Below are positions 43,501 to 55,100 of a stretch of DNA of 64,000 nt, piece after piece. The notes below the pieces were generated by a model, which had not been told where the DNA came from, searched no databases, and worked only from the letters and a program-made list of their open reading frames with translations. The DNA lies in contig JANJXV010000013.1 of NCBI GenBank assembly GCA_024803745.1, positions 30,422,001 to 30,486,000 of the forward strand, in the 5' to 3' direction. The first letter of the stretch is position 1; the number at the start of each line of letters is the position of its first letter. This stretch comes from Megascapheus bottae. Taxonomy: Eukaryota > Chordata > Mammalia > Rodentia > Geomyidae. Made by a program: the position numbers and the translations under genes.

Positions 43501-45189
43501 AAATTATTTTGAAGGTTTGCACAAATGTTATTAGATTACTGAAGGCTCTAGCTACAACTACAATGTTTTTTTTTCATAGCACATATTAGTTTTATAAAAT
43601 AATGGAAATCATTTTGGCATTTTCACTCATGCATATAGATATCTTTGATTATATTTCCTTGCATTTACCTTCTCTGCTTTCTCCTGTCAGTCCCTTTCCT
43701 GTGCTACAATATTCATCCTTGTTCTTCCATGTGTTTTCTCAGAGATCTTTTTTTTAATGTTGTCTTTCTTATATCTGTTTTGAAATCCAGTAGGTTTGTA
43801 TGACTGTAAGATTTTTTCTACTATTTTAGCAGTGTAAACCTGTGAGCATTTGCCAATTTGAATGATTCTGAGTGATTACATAAAATATTTCTGTTATCTT
43901 CTTTTAACGAGCCTATATTCTGTTCTGGGATTTAATGTATAGCCTCAAGGCCTTTTGTTATTCAGAGATTTTGAGAATGGGAAACTATAATTTCTGTACT
44001 GAGCACCTATTGAATTAATTTCATTTAAATAGTCCAGTCATCCATTCACCTTTCATTTATCCACCTTGTAACACATCCAGAAGGGGAAAAAACAGATGGC
44101 AATTTTCAATTATTCTGCCTAGAATTCCTTTTTGCTAAAGCATCAAGTCCAGTAGGGATATTTCCTATTTCCAGCAATAACTTTCTAAGAGAATTGCCAA
44201 TTTTCTGCGATTTCATAATCAAATTTAGTTTTCTCTAGCTTTGAAACAGTCTATTTTTTCAGATCTCCAGGAAGACTCCTTCAAAATACTTGAGACATTT
44301 AGTGTCATTTTTATATAATGTCCTGTAAACTTCTCCATTTCCCTAAAGCTTCCCTGACTTAGCTAACTGATCCCAAAGCCAGTACTACATATTTTAGATG
44401 GTTGGGGCAGCACAAACTTCTAAGACTGAAATATACATTTGAGTTATTATTTTCTGTTTACCAATTCACATCAAATGTTACTGATCAAAACCTTAAAGCT
44501 GTTTTTACTTATCTTCTATGATTATAGGAGATGATGAGACTAACAAATCCTGTGTCTCTTAAAGAATTGTATTGAAATGATGACTAGGTATTGATTGATC
44601 CAAAATCTATTTACAGTGCAGTAGTTAATGCTGAGTGATGACTAGAACTTTGATTAAGGTTGTCACACATAGACATACACATACACATACATGTACACAT
44701 ATACACATACACATACACACATATGAGGTATAAGTTTTCTCACATCATTTGGTTTTAGATCAAGAGCAAACATTTCAAGAGGCAGTATATGAAACCTGTC
44801 ACTTCATTGAATTAGACAATCAGGAAACATAGTTTCTTATTTTATTGGGGAAACGGTCATATATTCATAGGGAATTTATACAAATCCTAACTCTTAAAAG
44901 AAGAAATAATAAAAATAAAAATAAGGACCTTGTATCTAAAAACTATCATAACACAGAAATGTGCCTAGTCCAGAACACGTACACCCTAGATTTATTTCAA
45001 TCAAATAAGAGTAAGAGAAAAAGAACCCAGGAGGGGATGAAAATAAGACTGTCTACAAAGAAACTATTATCCATGACAATTGGCATGTAGATGGACATGT
45101 TAAGGAATTTTCTCTAGTTTTAGCTATATCAAGTATGTGTCTTCTAAAGTTTTTCAAATAAAATATGAAAGCTTGTTTCTTAAAAGATA
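43501..45189. other. Unique AT-rich DNA
   Basis: Only the (ACATAC)n-like tract at 44668-44722 is notable. An 81-codon lysine-rich frame at 44845-45090 has no recognisable domain. Confidence 0.45.
44668..44722. repeat. (ACATAC)n imperfect repeat
   Basis: acatacacatacacatacatg-type units over about 55 bp. Confidence 0.85.
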
Positions 45190-45328
45190 GGGTTTCATTG
45201 TGTATCCAAGACTGGCTTCCATTTACTCTTTACCCTAAACTGGCCTCAATCTCAAGGATTTCATGTCCTTGTCTTCCAGTATTGAGAATCTAGCTAAGTA
45301 TGTGCCATCATACCTAAGGAACCAATTC
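45190..45328 (-). mobile_element. Monomeric B1-type SINE, old
   Basis: The plus strand reads gggtttcattgtgtatccaag, aactggcctcaatctcaagg, tgtcttccagtattgagaat and tatgtgccatcatacct, the reverse of an ordinary B1/7SL monomer. It lacks the ID-like right arm carried by the other 7SL-headed copies. Confidence 0.75.
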
Positions 45329-45433
45329 CTACTGTTACTTTGATTTCACAATGTTTAGTGATTTTCCTTTGAAAATTTAATTATTGCTTTATGATCAATA
45401 AGTACACATTTTACCTTAAAATATTTTCAGTTA

Positions 45434-45632
45434 GACCGGGAGTTTGGTCTAGTGGTACAGTGCTTGCCTAGCACATACAAAGACCCGGGTTTGATTCCGC
45501 AGTACAATACACATAGAAAAAGCTAGATGATATGATGCCGTGGCTCAAGTGATAGCACTCTATCCTTGAGAAAGCCCAAGGAAAGTGCTCAGGACCTGAG
45601 GTCAAGCCAAGTCTGGCAAAAATAAAAATTTA
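45434..45632 (+). mobile_element. ID-headed dimeric SINE (IDL-Geo type)
   Basis: gaccgggagtttggtctagtgg, gcttgcctagcacatacaaag and acccgggtttgattccgc form a recognisable tRNA-like head. The linker acacatagaaaaagc and the right arm follow. Target-site duplication aaaatattttcagtta (45418-45433) and aaaatatttccaacta (45634-45649). It faces the minus copy 34 bp downstream. Confidence 0.92.
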
Positions 45633-45666
45633 AAAAATATTTCCAACTAACTCCCACACTATTTTT

Positions 45667-45850
45667 TTTTTTGCCAGTCCTGGGCTTGAGCTCAGGGCCT
45701 GAGCACTGTCCTTGGACTTTCTCAAGGCTAGAACTCTACCACTTGAGCCTCAGCACCACTTTTTTTCTATGTATGTGGTAAATAGGAATCAAACCCAGGT
45801 CTTTATGATGCTAGGCAAGCACTCTACCACTAGGCCAAACTCCCGGCCCC
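45667..45850 (-). mobile_element. ID-headed dimeric SINE (IDL-Geo type)
   Basis: Poly-T, then ttgccagtcctgggcttgag, cagggcctgagcactgtcc, the linker ttctatgtatgtggta, and gctaggcaagcactctacca to tcccggcc. Target-site duplication ctcccacactattttt at 45651-45666 and 45851-45866, identical. Confidence 0.95.
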
Positions 45851-45987
45851 CTCCCACACTATTTTTAGGACGAAATGGAAATCAACTCTTACATTGAATG
45901 TTTGTTCCTCAGATAACTCCGCATAGGAAAATTGGGCATTAAATATGCAAGGGCAAATGCAAAATTATAAATAGATAAGCTATTTTT

Positions 45988-46173
45988 TTGACAGTCCTGG
46001 GCTTGGGCTCAGGGCATGAGCACTGTCCTTGGTTTTCTCAAGGCTAGAGCTCTACCACTTGAGCCACAGCACCACTTCTGGCTTTTTTCTATGTATGTAG
46101 TACTGAGGAATCAAACCTGGATCTTTGTGCATGCTAGGCAAGCACTGTACTACAAGGCCAAACTCCCGGCCCC
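45988..46173 (-). mobile_element. ID-headed dimeric SINE (IDL-Geo type)
   Basis: Same layout as the preceding copy. Target-site duplication agataagctattttt (45973-45987) and agatgagctattttt (46174-46188). Confidence 0.95.
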
Positions 46174-46317
46174 AGATGAGCTATTTTTAAGAGTTTCTTT
46201 CTGTCTTCTAAGACACAAATCATAAAAGAAATTATGTGGCTGCCCATATAATGTATAATATAACGTACTTGATCACACTGTATATTATAAAGTGCCTTAG
46301 AGTTATTTTTCTTATCT

Positions 46318-46562
46318 TTTTTTTTGGTCCGTGATGGAGCTTGAACTCTGGCTCTGGGCCTGGACACTGCCCCTGAGCATTTCAGCTCAAGGCTAGTGCT
46401 CTACAAATTTGAGCCATAACTCCACTTCTGGTTTCCTGGTGGTTAACTGGAGATAAGAGTCTCATGGATTTTCATGCCTGGGCTGGTTTTGAACTGTGAC
46501 CCTCAGATCCCAGCCTCCTGAAGTAGCTAGAATTACAGCTGTGTACCACTGGCGCCTAGCTC
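46318..46562 (-). mobile_element. Dimeric SINE, B1-like plus ID-like arm
   Basis: Poly-T, gagcttgaactctggctctg, cagctcaaggctagtgctct, ggtggttaactggagataag, ctgggctggttttgaactg, cagatcccagcctcctgaag and attacagctgtgtaccactg are in the expected reverse order. It is almost full length. Confidence 0.9.
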
Positions 46563-47030
46563 TTACCTGAAACAAATACAATTTATAGCAATAAATATCC
46601 AAGAATTATTTCTTAGCACTAATATGTAAAAACTTTGAAAGAAGTTAGGAAAAAAAGGAAAAGACCTTTTGGAAATGGAAAAGTTACAAAAAGTAAAGCT
46701 ACGTCATAAATAAATATAGCTGAGGACAAAGTTCCAACTTGGCAGCATGGAGAATAATACTCTTCTGCTCGTATATGAGCCAGGCTAAAATGCTTTGTCA
46801 TAGAAAACCACACCAAAAAAAAACCTCTTCTGCTCTAGTTTGTAACTCAGAATGTGGAAAACAATACTCAATTCAGATTTATTTGGCCCACACTGCTGAA
46901 CAAGTTCAACATTGAGGAATAGAAGACATTAAGGAAATTGGTACATCCAAGACACAGAAAGTTAGAAATGATTCCTAAGTTTTACCTGCCAATATTGAGA
47001 CAGAAATTCCTGTTGACTTTCAAGGCTGCT
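46563..47030. other. Unique AT-rich DNA, no feature seen
   Basis: Nothing recognisable. Confidence 0.45.
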
Positions 47031-47376
47031 GAGAAGAAGAAGAAGAAGAAGAAGAAGAAGAAGAAGAAGAAGAAGAAGAAGAAGAAGAAGAAGAAGAAGA
47101 AGAAGAAGAAGAAGAAGAAGAAGAAGAAGAAGAAGAAGAAGAAGAAGAAGAAGAAGAAAAAGAAGAAGAAGAAGGAGGAGGAGGAGGAGGAGGAGGAGGA
47201 GGAGGAGGAGGAGGAGGAGGAACAGGAGGAAGAGGAGGAAGAGGGGGGAGGAGGAGGAAAAGGAGGAGGAGGGGGGAGGAGGAGGAGGAAGAGGAGGAGG
47301 AGGGAGGAGGAGGAGGAAGAGGAGGAGGAGGGAGGAGGAGGAGGAGGAAGAGGAGGAAGAGGAGGAGAAGAAGAGA
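47031..47376. repeat. 346-bp homopurine (GAA)n / (GGA)n tract
   Basis: (GAA)n occupies about 47033-47157 (roughly 40 units). It grades after a short AAAA interruption into (GGA)n with GA and G-run variants. A single C at 47223 is the only pyrimidine in the plus strand of the tract. The open frames through it (poly-Lys/Glu/Gly, or poly-Phe/Ser/Pro on the other strand) are translation artefacts. Confidence 0.97.
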
Positions 47377-50230
47377 TCAACAAGAAGGTTTGGAAAATTA
47401 TCTTGCCATTGGAAAGTTGATTAATCAATTCTAAGTCAATTTGTCCTACAATCCCTGTGCAAAGGGAAACCTTACTTTTCTGTTAACTGGATGTTTTCAG
47501 TGTACCCATTTGATTTTCCCAGCTTTCTGTTGAGTTATGCTGTTTGAAAGAGAAGTATGAATAAGTATCGTAATGAATCATTATGTTCCAGAGAGTCTCC
47601 TTCTTCTCTGGCAGAAACCCAATGTCTACTATGTATTCAGAGAATTAAGGATTCCAGCTAGCATAATAAGAACTATTTCATCTTTTCGATTTGCAGACAC
47701 AAGGAGACAACATAACCAAGACTCTATTCATGATGGACAGAGTGTCTCCTTGGTCATTAAGGCTTCAAATTCCCCAAATTGGTTCTCTTCTTTTTCTTTC
47801 TTTGCATCTTTCTTTGTTCCTTTTTTCTTAGTTATGCTGTTTCTGGAGTTTGAACTGAAGCACATACTCTTGTGCTCATGGCTGGCACTTTAGCACGTGA
47901 ACATGCAATGATAAATTGAAAACTGTTTTGCAGTTGCTCAGAAATAACAATTTAAAAATATTTAGGAAAATAGTGAGAATATATTTTTCTTGTTGCTCCA
48001 TGAAGATATCTTATTGTTGATAACAGGATATCAAGATAAGATACTCAGAGCAGAAGGAACATAATTCCAATTCCACTGGCTATTTCCTCTTGTGAGTAGT
48101 TTAATTTAGCCTTAAGCAACTATCATACAGTTCTATTAGGACTATTTCCTTGGAAAAAATAGGGATAAATCAATAATGGAACTGTTATTTCAAGTATTTA
48201 AATTGCAAATTATATTTCAGATATTTAGTCAATAATAAACTGGGCCAGATTTGACTGTTGTCAGATCTGACAACAGATTCAATATAAATCAACGCTATGC
48301 ACCTTTAATATTTTATGGTACATATTCTCATTCTGGACCTAGTTTTTCTTATAACAGTTAATGGTACCTCTCTGTCATTGTAAGCTTTAAAAATCAATGT
48401 AGCAATATATCCTTGCTTGTAAAGAAATTTTCCATGGAACTGAGGATTCAATATTTTAAACATTTTCTGTCCTAAATTAATCTCCTCTATTTTTTTTTCT
48501 GGATCTCACACCATCTTATCAGGGGTAGTCCATTAGAAGAGGATTCAGCAAACTTTATAATTAATGGCCTATTTAGTAAATAGTAGGTTTTTGAAAGTGC
48601 TGAATATCCAGTTATAACAATGCTCAACAACGGAATTAGAAAATAGCTATTGCCAACATGCAAATAAATATAAGTTAAGTTTTTTCACAAAATTTTCATT
48701 TGAATAACTAATAGTGAACTAGATTTGGGAAAAAGTTTTTTTTCCCCTCTGTTTTGGTAAACTGACAATTTATTGGTGCTACTATTTAAAACTTGTACTC
48801 AGTCTGTCAGATTGATTTTCATCCATATCTATTATTAAAGGTAAAGCACTTTAAATATTTCTTGAGTGGCCTTCCAATTTACTTCTTGTGGTTTTGCATA
48901 TTCAAAGGCTGTTTCTGTTTCTTTAAGCACAAACTCTAGGTGTGTCAGAAATGGTTGTTTCTGCTTCAATTGTTGTGAATCCTTATCCTTACCCCTGAGA
49001 ATCACAGATGATATAGACTCTTTATTTCCCAAAATCTTGGTCTCTGTTTCCATGGAATTTGGGAATAGACATACAATTCCGGGGTACCACCAACTCATGA
49101 TGAAAAATGTAGGCCTTGGTTTAAAAATGCTGGGAAGAAAATCTACTTTCTTTTAATTGTCCTTATATCTCTTTCCTTTCTCATAATGATATTTTTAATA
49201 TCTTATTTTTATGTTTACACTCTGTTCATTATTTTTCGATTTCTACAAATGTAGATCTGCTCAGGTGTAGACATCTCACCACACCAGAACGTGTGAAGAG
49301 TGTGTGAGTGTGTGGTAGAATTTATCCTGCCTCATGCCAGCATCTAGAACCCTTCTGGGGTCAAAGTTTAACCATGAGTGTGAAGGGCAGTGAACAAGTC
49401 AAGAATACAAAGAAAGAATGTTCAGTGGTAAGCAAAAAGGAGAGTTCATGAGTACACATGAACCCACTGCAACACCTAGCATGTGCTGCATTAGCTTATC
49501 GGGGTTCATTTTCTTGCCACAAATTTAAAGTGATTACAGTGATTACAGGGTATGGCATTACAAACCCAGTTTATTTTTTTTATGCTGCTGCTATGTGCCC
49601 ATTATAGTGTTACTCACTGACCTCCATCTTTTCATACAATTCACACCATAGTCTGCGTAGCTGTGATGACTATGAAAAACAGAGTTCATGGTTGTTTTGT
49701 TTTGTTTCTGCTGGTTTCTCAAAACAAAGACTCATGAGCTCAATTACTGATTTCCATATTTAAAACCTTGTTTCCTAGAACCTGCTGGTCCAATTATTAT
49801 ATTACTGAGAGTTTCAGAAAAAAATATGAATTATCCACTCAAATGGAGTGCTTAAATCAATTTAAGGAAAAGATTAGTTACATAATTGGTAGACAAGGTT
49901 AATGGAATTTAATAAGGGAGATGTAAGAGCCCTGTAGTTAGTTACCATATTTAGTTCTGAAAGGAAAGAAAAATAAGAACATGTTTATAAAAGGAGACTT
50001 CTAGTTGCACAATACAACCATTATTAGCCTCAGGGAATTGTCTTCATTATTTGAATGCTATTGTATACTTGTTAGTTTTTCCCCCAAACACCATCCCCAA
50101 AAGATTTAAAAAATAAGTGTTATATATTTTTATGTATTGCTGGTAATAAATTTTAGGTTTATACAACTAGGCTATTTGATTCTCCTTATTTTCCCATTAT
50201 GAATATTGATATTCAGATATCTCCAACTAT
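47377..50230. other. Unique AT-rich DNA, no gene supported
   Basis: A decayed SINE may lie at about 47785-47900 (gagtttgaactgaagcacat). Overlapping open frames at 48835-49156 (87 codons on minus, 96 on plus) have no recognisable domain. The minus one (ending KATQEIFKVLYL) is the better looking but I cannot assign it. Confidence 0.4.
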
Positions 50231-50312
50231 ACAAGTAGGGATATAGCTCAAGTGGTTGTATATGTGCCTAACAAAAATACAGCCCTGAATTCAAATCTCA
50301 ATAATGTAAAAA
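50231..50312 (+). mobile_element. Monomeric ID-like SINE
   Basis: gggatatagctcaagtggttg (A-box region), tatgtgcctaacaaaaatac, and ccctgaattcaaatctca (B-box region), then A9. This is a short tRNA-derived element without the second arm. Confidence 0.7.
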
Positions 50313-50917
50313 AAAATCTCTGAGTGCAGTTCAATTGATCTAATTTCAAATGTGTCTCAACAATGTTAACTTTCAGGCTTTAAAATCATTTTTCAGTAAA
50401 TTTTTTATTCGTTTTGTTTTCCTCCTAACTAAATGAACAATGACAGGATTAAAACTATGCTAGACAAGTTGGGTACTATGCTGCTTTAATTCTCAGTATC
50501 ATGGAAGTAATTTGAAATGAACTGTCAGAATTAGTTCTTCATGGGCTCTATTGTTTAGTATATTTTGATAGCACAGTAAGCTGGAAACAAAGTAGACTAT
50601 TTCTTGGAGGACAAGTATCTTACTGAATTTTATGTAACACAAATCATGAACTCTTAATAGGAAAATGTACACAAGGATAATGTCAACAACGATCACATGG
50701 TAAACAAACTTCAGTACAAATTTATTTATTCATGACTCATGTACAATATCATTTGTTCTAGTCTGTCTGTAGTGGAGAGGAAAAAAACAATATACTTAAA
50801 ATACTGTATTATATTTGATATTTAACATCTCACAAACAATCTATGGCTATTCATTCTTATTTCTATTTTGGTTTGGTCCATCTTATAGTTAGAAGCACCT
50901 TATAAAATAACAATTAG
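50313..50917. other. Unique AT-rich DNA, no feature seen
   Basis: Nothing convincing. ggattaaaactatgctagaca near 50448 may be another decayed ID head. Confidence 0.4.
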
Positions 50918-51198
50918 GCCAAGTGCGATGGCTCACACCAGTAATCCTAGCTTCTCAGGAGGCTGAGAACTGAGGAGAAAGGTTCAAAGCCAGCCAGGGC
51001 ACAAAAGCACCTGAGACTCTTATCTCCAATTAACCTCTAGAAAACAGGAAGTGGGACTTGGCTCAAGGGTAGGGCAGTAGCCTTGAGCTGAAGAGCTCAG
51101 GGACAACACCCAGGCCCAGGGGTAGGGTGGTAGCCTTGAGCTGAAGAGCTCAGGGACAGTGCTCAGCAAAGTGCAAGCTCTATCACCCACAATAAATA
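50918..51198 (+). mobile_element. Dimeric SINE with a 53-bp duplication in the right arm
   Basis: The left arm is well kept (gccaagtgcgatggctcaca, agtaatcctagcttctcagg, ggctgagaactgaggag), with the middle ttatctccaattaacctcta. The right-arm block gtaggg...gtagccttgagctgaagagc occurs twice (from 51069 and from 51122, period 53). It ends at the GATA/GACA microsatellite. Confidence 0.9.
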
Positions 51199-51199
<1 letters not shown>

Positions 51200-51255
<56 letters not shown>

Positions 51256-51260
51256 TAGAT
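51200..51260. repeat. (GATA)n(GACA)n(GATA)n microsatellite
   Basis: Four-base units agat then agac then agat, growing from the A-rich tail of the SINE before it. Confidence 0.95.
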
Positions 51261-51384
51261 AAAAACGATTAGAACTCCACAGCTGAGCATGGCAGCGTGA
51301 ATTTATAATGCTAGCTAGTTGGGAGACAGAGAACAGGGTGTTGTGCTTGTAACTTTATGACATGTTTAGAAAATACTTGCTTTA

Positions 51385-52163
51385 CAGTATGGCAGTTCCT
51401 CAAAAGACTAAACATAGTGCTCCCATATGGCCCAGCAATTCCACTACTTGACATTTACCCAACTGTCCAGAAACAAGGACATACTAAATCCACTAGCACA
51501 ATGATGTTCATTGCAGCACTATTTAGCATAGCAAAGATATGGAACCAACCCAGATGTCCCTCAGTTGATGAGTGGATCAACAAGATGTGGTATTTATACA
51601 CAATGGAATTCTATGCTGCTGTCAGAAAGAACGACATCTCCCCATTTGTAAGGAAATGGAAAGACTTAGAAAAAATCATCTTAAGTGAAGAAGCCAGACT
51701 CAAAAGAACATAGGCTCAATGGTTTCCCTCATTTGCCATAATCAGTAGAAACCTTGGACTCTTGTAGCAGAGATTTGCAATAGAGCAAAACCTATATACA
51801 TAAGGCCATACAGTATGAAGCTAAAGGAAAGGACCTCTAGGATATAGAAACAATAGCCATAAAATGAGTGATTGTTGTCCTTAATGTACTATGTTATCTC
51901 TCATCTCTTTTGCTATCCCTTGGTTATCTCATATTGTACAGTATTTCACGTTGTTATCTGATATATTGGATATATGCGTATTTGGTTATTTGAAATTGGA
52001 TAGGAAAGGGGGGAAAACAAGATGAGGGTGGCGGTGGCGGGGAGGGAAATGGGGACCAAGACATGAGAAAGGGTATCAATGTATGTGAAGTAATGCACCT
52101 TCCATCTGGCAAATGTAATTTAATCCTTCTATTAATTACAATAAAAATATATGGAAAAAATAA
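51385..52163 (+). mobile_element. 5'-truncated L1-B
   Basis: The ORF2 C-terminal frame 51357-51713 reads LPYGPAIPLLDIYP and YTMEFYAAVRKND, then shifts shortly before the normal stop. 3'UTR and AATAAA tail at about 52140. A perfect 17-bp target-site duplication agaaaatacttgcttta lies at 51368-51384 and 52164-52180. Confidence 0.95.
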
Positions 52164-52180
52164 AGAAAATACTTGCTTTA

Positions 52181-55100
52181 TGGGAACCTGAGCCACTGAT
52201 GGAAGACAGTGGTGTATGTCATCCAGTAGTGGCCACAGAGGCCTCAAACATAAATCTAACATACAGGTAGCCTATCCTCATATCAAGACTCAGACTAAAG
52301 AAAGCATTCCCTCAGAAAGCATCGTTTATTGGATTTGACCTAACTGAATACATGAGACTGTGGCAAATACAATCTATTTGCATAACAGAGTGAGCCATGA
52401 TTAGGGAGTTCACTAAGAACACTCAGAGGAGCCTAGAATACCTGGAGGAATTACTCTTTGCCTACACAAGAATTCCAAGAATGCAAATCAGTCATTTTAT
52501 AATACTTTGAAGGATTTGGGAATAGTTTATATGTCAAGGAATGAATATTGAGGTTTCTATTCTAGTCAATAGTTCAAGCTGACCATAGGCTATTAAAGCT
52601 AGAGTGAAGACATGCTTTCCCCCATTTTTTGATCTCTCTTTATTTCTGATTATTATCACTATCTCTATATAGATATATTTTTTCTTTTGTTCAGTCTCTA
52701 GAGATGGCTGTTTAATTTCTATACAGATAGTTGTTCAGTAAGTACAATAAAGGTAATGGAAGTTAATATCAGGAAATAGATCTACACACTATGGAACAGT
52801 GAAAAACAAAAAAAAAGAGACTCAGCTTTTGTTGGGTTTGGAATTTTTACTCAAAAATTTTCAAAATCTCTCCCAAATATGTTGTAATTATAAATGGCAA
52901 AGTAATTTAACTTTGAGAGGAAATATCATGCAATTACCTCCAATGTAAAAATATCAAATTCACTGTCAATGGAACATATTGAAACCTATGGGGTGGGGGA
53001 GGGTATGTCCCCTCACTTCTATTACCAACTTGAAGTTGTAGAATCCTGCAGGAAGAAGACAGTTAAAAACCTTGCCCCAAAGCTTTGAATTTGTCATCTT
53101 TATACTTATTTAAATAGACAAAGGATGGAAACAAGAGCATTTTGGATGTTTGGCAAGAAATTATACAATACAAGAAAACAAATATCCCATCAGTCAAAAT
53201 TTCTTATATCATAGTATTAAAAATAAAAGTTTCTTCGCTAATCTGAAAATGTTGTCCTTTAACCATACCTAGGTTATATTCTGTAGGAGTTTACAGCTCA
53301 TCACTTGAGCTAGTAGAATTTTTCATACCACAGTGCTTAGACGTTCTAAGAATGTAACTGCAGAACATATATTATTTCTCAAGGAGGTACAACCTGTCAG
53401 AACCTTGCATTGATGTAAAGTACATGTTGCCAAAATAAATGAGGTTTGTGTCATCCTATGAGAGCTCCTTAACTGGGAGCACATAAAATTACCTGTCAGC
53501 TATCACAAATTATTGCCCTGACAGTTACGCATATCCCACTCCTTCATAAATGTGACTGTATTTCAACAACACCAAGTCCAGACACTTTTCCAAGACAACT
53601 TTTATTTATACTCCAACTCTGGTTCTTTACAGTATTTTATGAATTGAACATTCCTAAAATCTCCCTATGATATTATCTCTGCTGCTCTGATTGTTTAAAT
53701 CTATCTATCATCTATCTATCGATCAATCGATCGATCGATCGTACAAGTACAAACTCATTGTTGCTTAGTATTAATGATAAAGGTAGCACTGGGAATCAAC
53801 CAAAACCAGAAAAGTTAATTAAATTATAAGAAATCTAAACAGACACCCCTACTATTTGGTGCACAAAATGTTCAAGAATCCCAAGGCAACTATAACTTCT
53901 TAAGTAAACTTCCCTTTATTAAGAGACAAAAAATGTTCCTTGTATCCCAAAGCTACTGGATGATGAGAAATATGATGTAGAGGCAATAGAGACAATTGAC
54001 TGTGGTTAAATTGTCTTATTGTGAAGAATTATATGTGTCAATTTGCAAAATTCTATCACCTTCACAGAAAATTTAATTCTGATGATAAACTCATCGTATG
54101 TGAGTACCTAGCACATCATGAATCTACAAATTACTTAAATGAATGAGTTAATATATTAAAACATAAAAGAAGAGTATACAAATCAGTGACATTTCAGTCC
54201 ATAAGCCTTGTTCCTTTGAGGATGAAGAATCTTTCCTACTTTTCTACTTTGTCTCACACCTCCTGCTGATGAAATTCAGTGAAACATTTCATTCTTGTTA
54301 AAATACAGATGTCTCTGTTGAATGTCAAGATTCCCGGTGCAGAACCTGACATCTGGAAAAACTTGAATCTCACAGTCAATATCTTGAGAACCACCTAGAA
54401 CTTCAGCACCTCTAGGATAAAATCTTAACAAAAATAGACTAAGTCTCTCTCATAGTTATGTTGAAAAACTTGACCCTAATGCCAACCTCATATTACAAGT
54501 AGCATGAGGGTTTACTTTGGCATGGAAAGTAAAACAATTTAATTGTGTTATATAATTAATTATCCTCACACATAGGAACAATTTTGGGCTGTCTTTTCCT
54601 TCCTGCAGAATAGACTCCACTTGGTAGAACAAAAAGGAAAATAAGCTAAAGGCCTTGAAAAAAATTAGAAGAGTGAGCCCATTCTCCAACTGTCACATTC
54701 ACCTACTATAGCTAAAGTTAGATGGTTACCACAACAAGAGCTGCAAGTAGTTGCTGGATCCAGAACAAAAGTTCCTGATCATGTTGAGTTGAGAAAAACT
54801 GTGGCCAAACTGACTTACAGTTATAGAAAACCATAAATCAGTGACATGTAGTAGGGAATTGGGTATTAAACCCCAGTACCTCAGGCTTTGAACATCAAAA
54901 ATAGACAAAATTTGACTATTTGTGGGCAATAAGCAGCAATTGAAGTTTCTTAAAAATGGCTCAAGGTAGTCATGTCTGTGAATCATTAAAGTAAGTAAAG
55001 AGTCAGAGACTCCAGAAGTGGGGAAAGAAATGGAATTAATTAAAAGATGGTTGTGCAAAGGAGTTCAAGTCCAAGAACTATTCAAGACGCAAAAGCAAAA

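Noticed and set aside
46938..47428. 160-codon poly-Lys/Glu/Gly frame and 148-codon poly-Phe/Ser/Pro frame
   Set aside because: Pure translation of the (GAA)n/(GGA)n microsatellite.
48835..49156. Opposed 87- and 96-codon frames, possible small gene or pseudogene
   Set aside because: No recognisable domain, no splice or poly(A) context, and the two frames are mutual antisense. Left as unassigned within the gap entry.
47031..51260. CRISPR-like regularly spaced repeats
   Set aside because: The repeats are contiguous microsatellites without unique spacers, in a mammalian genome.
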